Source: an uncultured Actinomycetes bacterium (GTDB lineage Bacteria; Actinomycetota; Actinomycetes; S36-B12). From it: DNA of 52,260 bases. Below the pieces are notes generated by a model. It made no database searches. It was not told the origin of the DNA and was given only the letters and a program-made list of their open reading frames with translations. Position 1 is the first letter of the stretch. Each line of letters opens with the position of its first letter. Location: NCBI GenBank assembly GCA_903832025.1, contig CAIKZY010000076.1, positions 1 through 52,260 on the forward strand. Reading direction: 5' to 3'. Below are positions 42,560 through 51,190 of this stretch, one piece after another. The translations under genes and the position numbers were made by a program.

Positions 42560-44521
42560 CTAGCGGACCTTTGACTTTCCGGCCTTAGCCTTTCCCGCTT
42601 TGGTCTTTCCCGCTTTTGCAGCCGGCTTGCCGGGCTTGCCAGCTTTCACTTTCGATCGCGGCTTCTTGCCTGCCACCCCATCGCGGGCCGATGAGCGTGC
42701 ATCGGTGCTGCCAGGCCTGGTCGCGCGCGGCTTTCCCGTTGCGCCTTGGGCATCGATGTATCGCTCAGTTCGGGACGTTGCGGTCCGCGGAGGGCGAGGA
42801 GCATCCGCATCATTGACTCGGGACGGACGTGATCCGCTGGGACGCTGAGTCGACGGCGCAACGCGGCTACTGCGACGGGGTGCCCCCTCGGACTCGAACG
42901 AGCGGGGAGCACGGTCGCTTCGCTCCGCACGCTGCGGCCGATCTGATCGACTCGTGCGCTCTGCCTGCTCAGTTCGCGCCGGGCGGGTGTATCGCTCGTC
43001 GCGAACCGGTCGGTCAGATCGATCCGGCCGACCGGGGCGGTCTGCCTGCTCGGTACGTGCGGGTCGAGTTTGGCGTGCAGGACGTTCGGTGCGCTCAGGT
43101 CGGATGTAGCGATCTGCCTTGGTCGGCCGATCCGCCGGCGGTGTCCAGTCCGGACGAGAAGTCCGTTCAGTGCGCTCGGGGCGATCGGCGCGCTCAAATC
43201 GTACTGCGCCGGCCGGGCGATCGGCGCGCTCAAATCGCTCCGTACGTCCAGGCTTGCGAGGCCCGCCGCTGCGGCCCTTGAAACCGCCGCTGCGTTGATG
43301 TGAAGCGCGGTTGACCCGTGAGTGTGATGCTTCCTTCGGCGGGATCCACGGGATGCCCGATGGCTGCTGTGCACCGGTGATGTCAACCAGGACGTCATCA
43401 ACGGGGCGAACCCGGCTGACTGTCGGCTTGACTCCCGCCTTGGCCGTGAGGCCATCGACGCCGCGTTGCTGCTTTGGCGCAGTGATCGTGACCACGGTTC
43501 CCGATGCACCGGCGCGTGCTGTGCGGCCGGCGCGGTGGACGTAGTCCTTGGGGTCGCGTGGGGCATCGATGTTGACGACCAGGGAGATGCCATCGACGTG
43601 GATACCGCGCGCGGCGACATCGGTGGCGACCAGCACGTTGATCGTGCCGTCCTTGAACTGAGCCAAGGTCTTGGTGCGCACGGCCTGTGACTTGCCACCA
43701 TGCAGCGCGCCTGCGGCCACGCCTCGCGAGTGCAATGTTTCGGTGATGCGATCCACGCCCAGCTGCGTGCGAGCAAACAGCATCGTCTTGCCGTCTCGGC
43801 TGGCAATCCGCGCGGTGATCTCATCCTTGTCCATTGGGTGCACGACCAGTACGTGGTGCTCCATGGTGCTGACGTGTGCCTGACCGGAGGCAATCTCGTG
43901 CCTGGCTGGGTTGTGCATGTATGCACGAACCAGCTTGTCGACGTCTCCATCCAGCGTCGCGCTGAACAGCAGCCGCTGTCCGCGGGCGCGGGTCTGATCC
44001 AAGATCTCCTGCACGATCTCGGTGAAGCCCATATCGGCCATCTGGTCTGCTTCGTCCAGCACAGTAACCGCGATCTGGGCCAAGTCGACGTTGCCGCGAT
44101 TGACCAGGTCAACCAGCCGTCCCGGCGTCGCAATGAGAATGTGCACGCCGCGATCAAGTGCCTGGATTTGCTTGGCATAGGGCATGCCGCCTGCGATGAG
44201 GCGGATGCGCAGGCCGCATGCCTCAGCCAGGGGAGTCAGGCCGTCGCTGACTTGCATGGCCAATTCACGAGTGGGAACGAGCACGAGGCCTTGTGGTTGA
44301 CGCGGGATCGCCGGCTTTCCGATCAGGCGCACGATCAGCGGAAGGCCGAACGCCAGGGTCTTGCCCGACCCGGTCTGGGCACGTGCGAGCACGTCGCGGC
44401 CAGCGATGCCATCGGGAAGTGTCGCCTTCTGGATCGCGAACGGCTCATTGACGCCGGAGCGACGCAATGCAGCCAGCAGGGGGATGGGAATGCCGAGTTC
44501 TTCAAAGGTCAAAGCGGTCAT
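42560..44521 (-). CDS. DEAD-box RNA helicase with basic tail
   Basis: This 653-residue helicase has the full core: ARAQTGSGKT (motif I), PTRELAMQV (Ia), TPGRLVD (Ib), LDEAD (II), FSATL (III), VATDVAARGIHV (V) and HRAGRTARA (VI), all within residues 1-370. The C-terminal 250 residues are low-complexity and highly charged, built on RPxRxER units, and end in a Lys/Ala/Gly stretch (KAGKTKAGKAKAGKSKVR). Such tails hold RNA non-specifically. The core is ordinary, and the tail is unusually long. Roles in cold growth or ribosome assembly are the usual ones. Confidence 0.9.
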   Translation of the reverse strand: MTALTFEELGIPIPLLAALRRSGVNEPFAIQKATLPDGIAGRDVLARAQTGSGKTLAFGLPLIVRLIGKPAIPRQPQGLVLVPTRELAMQVSDGLTPLAEACGLRIRLIAGGMPYAKQIQALDRGVHILIATPGRLVDLVNRGNVDLAQIAVTVLDEADQMADMGFTEIVQEILDQTRARGQRLLFSATLDGDVDKLVRAYMHNPARHEIASGQAHVSTMEHHVLVVHPMDKDEITARIASRDGKTMLFARTQLGVDRITETLHSRGVAAGALHGGKSQAVRTKTLAQFKDGTINVLVATDVAARGIHVDGISLVVNIDAPRDPKDYVHRAGRTARAGASGTVVTITAPKQQRGVDGLTAKAGVKPTVSRVRPVDDVLVDITGAQQPSGIPWIPPKEASHSRVNRASHQRSGGFKGRSGGPRKPGRTERFERADRPAGAVRFERADRPERTERTSRPDWTPPADRPTKADRYIRPERTERPARQTRPARTEQADRPGRPDRSDRPVRDERYTRPARTEQAERTSRSDRPQRAERSDRAPRSFESEGAPRRSSRVAPSTQRPSGSRPSRVNDADAPRPPRTATSRTERYIDAQGATGKPRATRPGSTDARSSARDGVAGKKPRSKVKAGKPGKPAAKAGKTKAGKAKAGKSKVR

Positions 44522-44802
44522 GGTGCAGCCTTCTGTAGCGGGGAATCGTTCAGGACATCAAGCGCGTCCAGAACGCGATCCCTATTCGTGATCGCCGCTA
44601 AAGCCAAGACTCGCAAGAGGGCATCAGGTGCCCAGTGGTCGCGACAAGTACCTTGTGCACTTGTGCAACACCCTTACCGTACTCGGTAGGAGTCAGAAAA
44701 CGGAAATCCGCGCCCTCAGGGCGCGTCGACAACGACGTTCGATTTCCCAGATGCACGTTGGCAGGCATTGATGGGCACTTCGGTTCGCGTTACATTTTCA
44801 CG

Positions 44803-45492
44803 ATGCAGCGCCTGCTCCTGACAGTGACCGCCATGGGCATGGTTGCATCAACGGCGTTGATTCCCATCGGTTCATTCGATGACGGACGTGGACACGCAGT
44901 GACCCCGGCAAGTACTTTCTTCGCCATTTGGGGTCTGGTCATCGTGTTGTGCTTGATTGTTGCTGCACTGTCATGGCGTCGGTCGGCCACCCCTGCCTAC
45001 CGGGTAGCCGGTTGGCCATTGGTGATCGCGCAGTTGGGCTTTTCCGTATGGCTGTTGGTTGCCTGGGCACAATCGGCGTGGGGAACAGTGGTGGTGTTCG
45101 CCGGCATCCTGGCCGCGCTAGTGGTGGGCTTGTATCGACTCCGCACGCAATCAGATGTTCGGCGGAATGGTCTTGTCGCCTCCACGCTCGGGCTCTACGC
45201 CGGATGGTCCACTGCTGCGATCTGGTTGAACCTGGTGACGAACCTGCCTGCTCGCTATGCCGATGCTGGCTGGATGCAGTCGCTGTGCCTGGTTGGCGCA
45301 GGAGTCAGTGCATTAGCGGTGATCGTGTGGATTCGACCCGGTGTTGCGTACGTTCTTGCTGTTGAGTGGGCGTTGGTGGGCGTGGCAATCGCAGCTGCCA
45401 GGTACGCCGCCTGGGCCCCATTCACGATTACGGTGATCAGTGCGGTAGCAGTTGCGGCAACGTTCCTTCAGGTTCGCAGATCAGGGGCTTGA
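44803..45492 (+). CDS. TspO/MBR-like membrane protein
   Basis: I place the start at ATG 44803 (MQRLLLTVTAMGMVASTALI), giving 229 residues with seven or so helices. STFFAIWGLVIVLCLIVAAL near residue 35 and GLYAGWSTAAIWLNLVTNLP resemble the tryptophan-rich TspO segments that bind tetrapyrroles or similar ligands. It is longer than usual TspO (about 160 residues). Its role is unknown. Confidence 0.6.
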   Translation: MQRLLLTVTAMGMVASTALIPIGSFDDGRGHAVTPASTFFAIWGLVIVLCLIVAALSWRRSATPAYRVAGWPLVIAQLGFSVWLLVAWAQSAWGTVVVFAGILAALVVGLYRLRTQSDVRRNGLVASTLGLYAGWSTAAIWLNLVTNLPARYADAGWMQSLCLVGAGVSALAVIVWIRPGVAYVLAVEWALVGVAIAAARYAAWAPFTITVISAVAVAATFLQVRRSGA

Positions 45493-45668
45493 CGACCGCA
45501 CCGAAGGTGTGGATGCACTGTTTCTGGCAACAGCCTGCTCAGCACGATGTCTGAAGCTCTTCCCGTCGGCAGGCACGAGCGGTGAATGACCCCGTTCGCC
45601 AGCGAGCTATGTCTCGTGAAGTGAGCCGTTGACCCAGCCCTGCAGCGTGGTCGACCGGTCAGTGCCGG

Positions 45669-46457
45669 TTATCGCCCATCCCACGCAGTGGTCTGTGAGG
45701 GATCTGAGGCACCCCATCCTTGACTTGGGCTCTGCATCCACGCCGAACCGTTCCAGAACACGGTCCGATTGCACACGGAGCCGCCGGTGGCAGCCACCGC
45801 CCACTGCGCCCACGACGGGCTCCAGCCGGGTCGACAGGACTGGCTGGCCGAGCGGCCGTAGGACTGAAGCCACGCGGGCATTTGTGCATCGGGGGCACTT
45901 GCCGGGGCACCGTCCCACACGATCGCGATCGTGGTGCCGGCCGGCGGTCCATTGTTGACTTCGAAGCTGGCGATCTGATCACCGGGCGTCAAGGGAACAC
46001 CAGCATTGATCGGGGAGTTCGCCCCGGCCGGCGGAATCCCCAGGAGCACGGCCGTGACTGACGATGCCGGGCCAGGCCCAGGTGTTCCGTACCAGTCGTT
46101 TGGGCCGAAGGAGCCGTAACTGCCCCAGGTCGACCAGCTTCCGGTGGACGAAATCGGTTGACCGAGATAGCCGATGCCGTCTGCGGCATCGTGCGGGCCA
46201 ACGATGTTGGCCATGTCGCTATCGCCCCCTCCGCCAGGAGTCAGGCAGTCGCCGCTGAACGTAAACGTGATGGCGTCTCCGATGTTCGCCGTCACGTGAA
46301 CCGTGGCAGCGTCGCAAGCCATGGATACCGAGACATTCCCAGCTTGGGCCGGGCTGGCAACCAGCATGGCCCCGCTCACAGTCAGGACTGATGCCAGTGC
46401 CACCACTGCACTTCGGCGAGTGCGCATCCATTGGGGTAATGCAGTCAACCTGGTCAT
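45669..46457 (-). CDS. Secreted protein with WAQW-type Cys domain
   Basis: This 262-residue protein has a signal peptide (TRRSAVVALASVLTVSGAMLVASPAQA) behind GGAGG at ATG 46457. A beta-rich middle follows (VHVTANIGDAITFTFSGDCL and others). The C-terminal part carries WLQSYGRSASQSCRPGWSPSWAQWAVAATGGSVCNR, the same domain found in the genes near 50-52 kb, but with a degenerate WAQWAV instead of WAQWPN. The tail that follows is short and odd, and its frame may be slightly off. Function is unknown. Confidence 0.7.
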   Translation of the reverse strand: MTRLTALPQWMRTRRSAVVALASVLTVSGAMLVASPAQAGNVSVSMACDAATVHVTANIGDAITFTFSGDCLTPGGGGDSDMANIVGPHDAADGIGYLGQPISSTGSWSTWGSYGSFGPNDWYGTPGPGPASSVTAVLLGIPPAGANSPINAGVPLTPGDQIASFEVNNGPPAGTTIAIVWDGAPASAPDAQMPAWLQSYGRSASQSCRPGWSPSWAQWAVAATGGSVCNRTVFWNGSAWMQSPSQGWGASDPSQTTAWDGR

Positions 46458-46915
46458 GCGTGCCTCCGCGGTTCGGCGAACACCCAAGTCTACCGACGTT
46501 CAGGACACATGGGGAGTGCATGCGGCACTCGTGGTCACGCTCCTGGGTGGGGCAGTACCCGTCGATCCGACGCATGCCAGCGGCAGTGGGGGATGCCGCA
46601 ACTGCGAACATGTCACCTCCGGCGCTCGGCCGGGATATCTAGGTGCGAATCGCGGCTAGGCCTGCACCCACGGAGAACACACCGGGTGCTCATGGATGCT
46701 CGGCGGTTTCGCCGCGCACATGTGGGACAAAGTACGGAGCAGGCGGTCCGCATTCGCTGAAGTCTCAAGTAGTCCTTCAACAATCTCTCAAGGGCAGGTT
46801 CAGGCTTCTTAGGGGGGAAACGAATTACAACCTTGTGACTCAGGTGTCTCATTGGCCACATGTGCCACTTTCGTGTCAAAGTGCGCGGGTGCACATGGGG
46901 CCAAGAGCACCACGA
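46458..46915. other. Intergenic leader of the NlpC/P60 gene
   Basis: No gene is evident in these 460 bases between divergent genes. They include a small hairpin (CGGCGGTTTCGCCG, 46701-46714) and a purine-rich AGGGGGGAAACGAATTACAA near 46813. In actinobacteria, cell-wall hydrolases of this kind often have a c-di-AMP riboswitch here. I looked for its conserved elements and did not find a convincing match. Confidence 0.4.
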
Positions 46916-48340
46916 ATGCGTCGACGCATATATATGCGTCGACGTTCACGTCGTGCCCTCGCCACCCTGGCCGCGGGCATCGGTGCACTGCTCGTGGTCA
47001 GTGCGTCCATCATCGCCCCTGGCGCGGTGGCCGCGAACAGCCCACAGGACGATCCGGCACCGGCCTTGCCGCAGGTTGGCTCCACGACGACATTGGCTCA
47101 GGCCAGCAGTAGTTCGTTCCAGGCAATTGGCACGGCCCTGGCCTATGACTCAGCAAATGGGGACGGGCCAATGCAGCCGGGAACAGCGCGCATCGTGTCC
47201 TTGTCGGGTCTGCCCACCAATGCCCATAGTGCATTGATTCTCATGACGGCCCACGACGCATCAGCCGCCGGCGAGGTGACAGTGTCGCGCACGCCAACGG
47301 GTCGTGCTGTGGCCAAATTCGATTTCATTGGCCAGGCAACGAAGTCTGCGGTAATGCTCGTGCCGGTGTCTGAGGGCCACGTATTTCTCACAGACTCCAA
47401 GGCATCAAGTGTCAATCTGAAAGTGAATCTCCTGGGCTTCGGGCTCAGTGCTGCACCTCCGATGGCCCAGGGGCGACCGGCGGTCGCGTTGGCCCATGGG
47501 ATGTGGAAGGCAGGCACCGAGCAAACCGTGGCGCTGGCTCATCAGTACGGCACCCCGGGCGCGAAGAAACTGGTCGCTGCGTTGCTGAAGATCACCACGC
47601 ATCAGGCTGCAGCGCCCGGTGGCGTTCAGGTCTACCCGCTGGGCAGCACACCGCCCGGTCCGGTGGCACCCATTGTCAGTGGCCAGGAAACCTCGACAAT
47701 CGCCCTGGTGCCCACCGGGAAGGCCGGCCAGCTCAACATCAGCTCAACGGTCGATGCTCGCGTTCGCGTCGACCTGATTGGATACGTCGCCGACTCCGAG
47801 GCCCCGGCCACCAGTGCGGTGCCCGCACCGGCTGCCTCGGGCAGCGCTCAGCCGCCCGGTACGTCCCAAGCTCCGGCCACAGGGATGCAGCCACTGGCTC
47901 AGGTGGAGCAGGAAACCGGCGCGACCGGGCCTGCCGCAGTGGCGGTGCAATACGCCCTGTCCAAGATTGGTGATCGATACGTGGCGAGCACTGCCGGACC
48001 GGATACGTTCGACTGCTCCGGCTTGACGATGGCAGCCTGGGCAGCGGCCGGTGTCAAGCTGACCCACTTGAGTTACACCCAGTACGACCAGACGCAGCAC
48101 ATCGCCCTGTCAGCCATTCAACCTGGCGACTTGCTGTTCTACTTCGGCGGCGGCGTGCACCACGTGACGATGTATATCGGACATGGGCTGATGGCCAATG
48201 CCGCCAACCACATCTCAGGCGTGGTCATCACCGCGGTCTCGGAGGGTTGGTACATGGAGCACCTCGCCGGTGTTGGCCATGTCGATCCGTCCAACCCGGC
48301 TCCGAGTCCGTCACCGGCTGTGACCGCGTCGACCAAGTAG
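46916..48340 (+). CDS. NlpC/P60 cell-wall hydrolase
   Basis: This secreted enzyme has about 474 residues. A basic, long signal peptide (RRALATLAAGIGALLVVSASIIAPGAVA) is followed by a beta-rich middle (residues 50-310) with a repeat-like pattern, an Ala/Pro-rich linker, and the C-terminal NlpC/P60 domain. The domain has PDTFDCSGLTMAAW (catalytic Cys), YFGGGVHHVTMYIGHG (catalytic His) and the third residue in NAANH. It would cut peptidoglycan stem peptides. The start is unclear: ATG 46895, 46916 and 46934 are possible, and the latter two lie in the palindrome described below. Confidence 0.82.
   Translation: MRRRIYMRRRSRRALATLAAGIGALLVVSASIIAPGAVAANSPQDDPAPALPQVGSTTTLAQASSSSFQAIGTALAYDSANGDGPMQPGTARIVSLSGLPTNAHSALILMTAHDASAAGEVTVSRTPTGRAVAKFDFIGQATKSAVMLVPVSEGHVFLTDSKASSVNLKVNLLGFGLSAAPPMAQGRPAVALAHGMWKAGTEQTVALAHQYGTPGAKKLVAALLKITTHQAAAPGGVQVYPLGSTPPGPVAPIVSGQETSTIALVPTGKAGQLNISSTVDARVRVDLIGYVADSEAPATSAVPAPAASGSAQPPGTSQAPATGMQPLAQVEQETGATGPAAVAVQYALSKIGDRYVASTAGPDTFDCSGLTMAAWAAAGVKLTHLSYTQYDQTQHIALSAIQPGDLLFYFGGGVHHVTMYIGHGLMANAANHISGVVITAVSEGWYMEHLAGVGHVDPSNPAPSPSPAVTASTK
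46919..46944. repeat. 26-bp perfect palindrome at the NlpC/P60 start
   Basis: The two arms (CGTCGACGCATAT) are perfectly self-complementary and span the codons Arg-Arg-Arg-Ile-Tyr-Met-Arg-Arg-Arg at the start of the gene. The unit ATGCGTCGACG also repeats directly, so the gene has two identical start-like segments. It could cruciform, block the start in mRNA, or bind a dimeric regulator. Confidence 0.65.
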
Positions 48341-48673
48341 GAGCGATCCTGTCCTGAGCAGCGGGATTTCCTGATCGACACCGTGCCACTGCTTGGCCAA
48401 CGCCTGGTGCTGCATCGTTGGAACTCTCGTGGCCTGGGCGTTGGTGCACGTCACCGTGCGTGCTACCGATCCTGCGATCGTGAATCCATGACTGCATATC
48501 TCCTGCTGAGTATTACGGTCGCGCCTGCCACGCGACTCGTGAACTCCTGTGCTCGTGTCCGGGCATGCTGGCGGCGCAATCTGCTGCGTCAACTCGTGCG
48601 TGAGTGAAGCTGGCCTGGGCCACCAGCAGTGCAAGGCAGCGCCCCAGAGCCGCAGCACCCAAGCGCCAAGTCG
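48341..48673. other. Intergenic region between convergent genes
   Basis: This stretch lies between the ends of the NlpC/P60 and DsbB genes. I see no gene of good quality and no clear hairpin terminator. The short ORFs listed here have no family features. Confidence 0.4.
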
Positions 48674-49333
48674 CTAGTCGCGCAGGAGTTTGCGGTTGGC
48701 GATCAGGCCGAGGATGAAGGCGAGGATGACCGGGCAGAGCACGAGGATCCAACCCGCGCTGTCACCGACGCCTGCAATGTTGGCGGGATCGTCAGGGCAC
48801 ATGCCCGCCTGGCATTCGGGAATCACCGAGATCGCCACGATGAGCAAGTCAATGAAGGTCCAGAAGACGGTGGTGAACGCCAAGATGCGCATCCGGGGGG
48901 ATGCGTCGCGAATGCCACGGTCGTGGGCCAAGAGCGGGGTCTCCCACAGGAGCAGTACTGCGCAGCCGACGATCGCGATGATGAAGGTGATCAGCGCCCA
49001 CGTGTAGAGGTGGTATCCGGCGAATGCGGGGCCGTAGCCCGGGTCGCTCGGGGTATAGATATGCAGCAGCACCTGGCGGATGCTTCCTGCTGAGCCGGCG
49101 CACGCTGCCAGGATGCTCAGCGCGTAATGCCTGGCGCGAATTCCCCACCACAGGTTCATTGCCGGACCGATTGCCAGTCCGAACATTCCTGATCGTTGCA
49201 CCAGGCAGAGCGGGCACGGCTGTTCACCAACGCCGAACTGCAGGTGCAACGACCCGGCTAGCACTCCAAGCAAGGCAAGGAGCGCCAGGATGTTGAGCAG
49301 GCGTGAAATCGTGACGGAACGTTCGGTATTCAT
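48674..49333 (-). CDS. DsbB-like disulfide bond protein
   Basis: This 219-residue, four- to five-helix protein has the DsbB motif EQPCPLCLVQRSG near residue 40 and a second Cys pair (PECQAGMCPDDP near residue 175) that replaces the usual loop pair. DsbB relatives pass electrons from thiols outside the membrane to quinone. A small membrane gene ends eight bases upstream, so the two form an operon. In this organism it may support the Cys-rich secreted proteins nearby. Confidence 0.82.
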   Translation of the reverse strand: MNTERSVTISRLLNILALLALLGVLAGSLHLQFGVGEQPCPLCLVQRSGMFGLAIGPAMNLWWGIRARHYALSILAACAGSAGSIRQVLLHIYTPSDPGYGPAFAGYHLYTWALITFIIAIVGCAVLLLWETPLLAHDRGIRDASPRMRILAFTTVFWTFIDLLIVAISVIPECQAGMCPDDPANIAGVGDSAGWILVLCPVILAFILGLIANRKLLRD

Positions 49334-49340
49334 CGCAGCC

Positions 49341-49502
49341 CTAGAAGTTCAGTGGGAGGGCCGAGGATATGTGCAACTTCAGCAGGACCAGCGTCCACAC
49401 CAACGTCACAATGACCAGTGCCGGCGTCCAACGCCACTTGAGGAAGATCCCGAGGAATGCGCCGATCCACAGCAAGAACATGGAGAACATCACGGGCAGC
49501 AC
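49341..49502 (-). CDS. Small membrane protein upstream of DsbB
   Basis: A 53-codon ORF is missing from the track. Read on the minus strand it gives LPVMFSMFLLWIGAFLGIFL, then KWRWTPALVIVTLVWTLVLL, then KLHISSALPLNF. That is two membrane helices with a basic Lys-Trp-Arg-Trp loop. The start may be GTG 49502, GTG 49493 or ATG 49490. It stops eight bases before the DsbB start. Its membrane pattern and position make it likely real. Function is unknown. Confidence 0.62.
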   Translation of the reverse strand: MLPVMFSMFLLWIGAFLGIFLKWRWTPALVIVTLVWTLVLLKLHISSALPLNF

Positions 49503-49902
49503 TGTAGTGGGGATTCATCGGTACTCGCGGCCGAACCACGGCGGAAATGACTGAGTGGCTCCCCGCACGTACCTGCGCTTGCCGCGAGCCCGAGCAATGT
49601 TCGGGCAGAGGCCGCCGACTCGCCGGTTCAGATCACAACGTGTCAACGCGTTCCGAATCAGGCGGTTCCCTCGACGGCGTTGGCATGTCCTGGAAGGTAT
49701 TCGCCAGCAGGCTCTGAGTCGCTAAGTGTTCCACGTACACCGGAACTACGGCGGGAGCCGCACGCTTCGTGCAGGACATCTTCAGTTCAGGAGCGGTCAC
49801 CCGTGCGACCACGGGCGCCAACAGCCAGATGACCGCCTTCAGATCGACCGGTGCGCGCTGCTGGCTTCCGGGGAAATGTGTGTTTCGCCACCACGGCGGG
49901 TT
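49503..49902. other. Intergenic region with possible gene remnant
   Basis: No clean gene. A minus-strand frame (within 49633-49850) reads DLKAVIWLLAPVVARV, then SCTKRAAPAVVPVYVEHLAT, and could be the rest of a decayed reading frame downstream of the HTH fragment. I cannot give it a family. Confidence 0.35.
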
Positions 49903-50148
49903 CTAGGACGGCCAGGTGAACGTGACTGTTTGGCCGGACCTGCTGACCCGTGGTGGAGAATCTGCCTCAGGGTCGACCACTCCCAGGCGAACGAGTAACT
50001 CGTACACGCCAATCTCGAGCGCAGCAGCGAGCGCTTCCAGTGCATCCACACGCGGACTTTGCAGGTGCCGAAAGATCCTCGACAGGTTTCCCTTGTCGGA
50101 CCCGCAACGGCTCGGCAGCCAAGCAGCGCGGATCGGTGCCGCTTCGGG
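49903..50148 (-). pseudogene. XRE-type HTH regulator remnant
   Basis: In a frame with no proper start, the minus strand reads GSDKGNLSRIFRHLQSPRVD, then ALEALAAALEIGVYELLVRL, then a tail ending TFTWPS. The segment GNLSRI...QSPRVDALEALAAALEI is the second half of a lambda-repressor-like helix-turn-helix. The first helices are missing, and a TAG lies directly upstream in frame. It is a truncated or frameshifted regulator gene, absent from the ORF track. Confidence 0.58.
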
Positions 50149-50291
50149 CTAGCACGGTGGGCCCTGAAGCCAACTGTGAGCGATCAATATTTCGCGCGCC
50201 ACGTGGTAGCGGTTCGCCAATCTCGCACGTCCTGGGCACGAGCGGGACTACGGTGAGGAACATCGGGTGTGCAAACGACAGGAGCGTGAGC

Positions 50292-50636
50292 GTGAATCGT
50301 GCAGTGCTAGCAGGGACGGCCGTCTCGGCAGTTGCCTTAGCCGCGGTAGCGGGTGTCCTGTTCGCCGGCTCGGCGCAAGCAAGCCCTGCCGGTCCACCCG
50401 GATACAACCTGGTGCAGGTGCAGTCCTACGTGCGCAGCGGACCGACGGCTTCGTGTGATGCACCGCCGATGGTGTTGAGTACCTGGCAGTCGGGCTGGGC
50501 CGATCCGAGCAATCCCATTTCCGGTCCGACCTGGCATCCGTCCTATGAGCAGTGGCCGAATGGCAATACCGGGGGATGGACCTGCATCCGCGCCATCACC
50601 TGGGGGTCATTCGCCGCACTCGACATTCTCAATTAG
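50292..50636 (+). CDS. Secreted Cys-domain protein, copy A
   Basis: This 114-residue protein starts at GTG 50292, behind AGGAG, with a signal peptide (VLAGTAVSAVALAAVAGVLFAGSAQA). The mature part is a single domain: VQVQSYVRSGPTASCDAPPM, then TWHPSYEQWPNGNTGG, then WTCIRAITWG, with two Cys that probably pair. It matches the next gene at the DNA level over about 193 bases. The domain is related to the WAQWPN repeats further on. Function is unknown. Confidence 0.75.
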   Translation: MNRAVLAGTAVSAVALAAVAGVLFAGSAQASPAGPPGYNLVQVQSYVRSGPTASCDAPPMVLSTWQSGWADPSNPISGPTWHPSYEQWPNGNTGGWTCIRAITWGSFAALDILN

Positions 50637-50672
50637 GCGCAGTGAGCAGGCGTGATTGACGAGGGAGACACA

Positions 50673-51020
50673 ATGAGCCGGACAAGTACGAGCCTGCTGG
50701 TATCCGGGGTGCTAGCTGTCGCCGCCAGTGCCGTCGTGACGGCAATGCCGGCCAGCGCCGGCAGATTGCCCGACAGTTCGCCAGGAACCGCGCTTGTGCA
50801 GGTGCAGTCCTACGTGCGCAGCGGACCGACGGCTCCGTGTGATGCACCGCCGATGGTGTTGAGTACCTGGCGGTCGGGCTGGGCCGATCCGAGCAATCCC
50901 ATTTCCGGTCCGACCTGGCATCCGTCGTATGAGCAGTGGCCCAACGGCAACACCGGGGGATGGACCTGCATCCGCGCTATCACCTGGGGCAGTTTTGCGA
51001 ATCTGATGCCGGCGGGCTAG
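50673..51020 (+). CDS. Secreted Cys-domain protein, copy B
   Basis: This 115-residue protein starts at ATG 50673, behind GAGGGAG. Its signal peptide (LLVSGVLAVAASAVVTAMPASA) is unrelated to that of copy A, but the mature domain is nearly identical: SYVRSGPTAPCDAPPM, HPSYEQWPNGNTGGW, WTCIRAITWG. The two genes are adjacent and on the same strand, so this is a tandem duplication of the domain with different export signals. Confidence 0.78.
   Translation: MSRTSTSLLVSGVLAVAASAVVTAMPASAGRLPDSSPGTALVQVQSYVRSGPTAPCDAPPMVLSTWRSGWADPSNPISGPTWHPSYEQWPNGNTGGWTCIRAITWGSFANLMPAG
50796..50988. repeat. Near-identical 193-bp duplicated segment (copy B of 50412-50604)
   Basis: This segment matches bases 50412-50604 with about seven differences by eye. 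The offset is exactly 384 bases. Outside this segment the genes differ. That points to a recent duplication or to gene conversion limited to the domain. Confidence 0.8.
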
Positions 51021-51190
51021 CGCTGTGCCGCATCTTGAACGGCGATGCGCCATGCAGTCCAGGACAGGAAGCGACCTGCGCCGAAGGCGACTGGGTTAGC
51101 AGGGCGCTTTTGCCTGCACCACTGAATCCCACGGGCCCTCAAGGGATCTCGGAACGCTGTTGGGGATCACCGGTCGGTTGCGTACCTGGC

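Noticed and set aside
46458-46915. c-di-AMP (ydaO-type) riboswitch before the wall hydrolase
   Set aside because: Expected from the context in actinobacteria, but I could not find the conserved core. A covariance-model search would decide.
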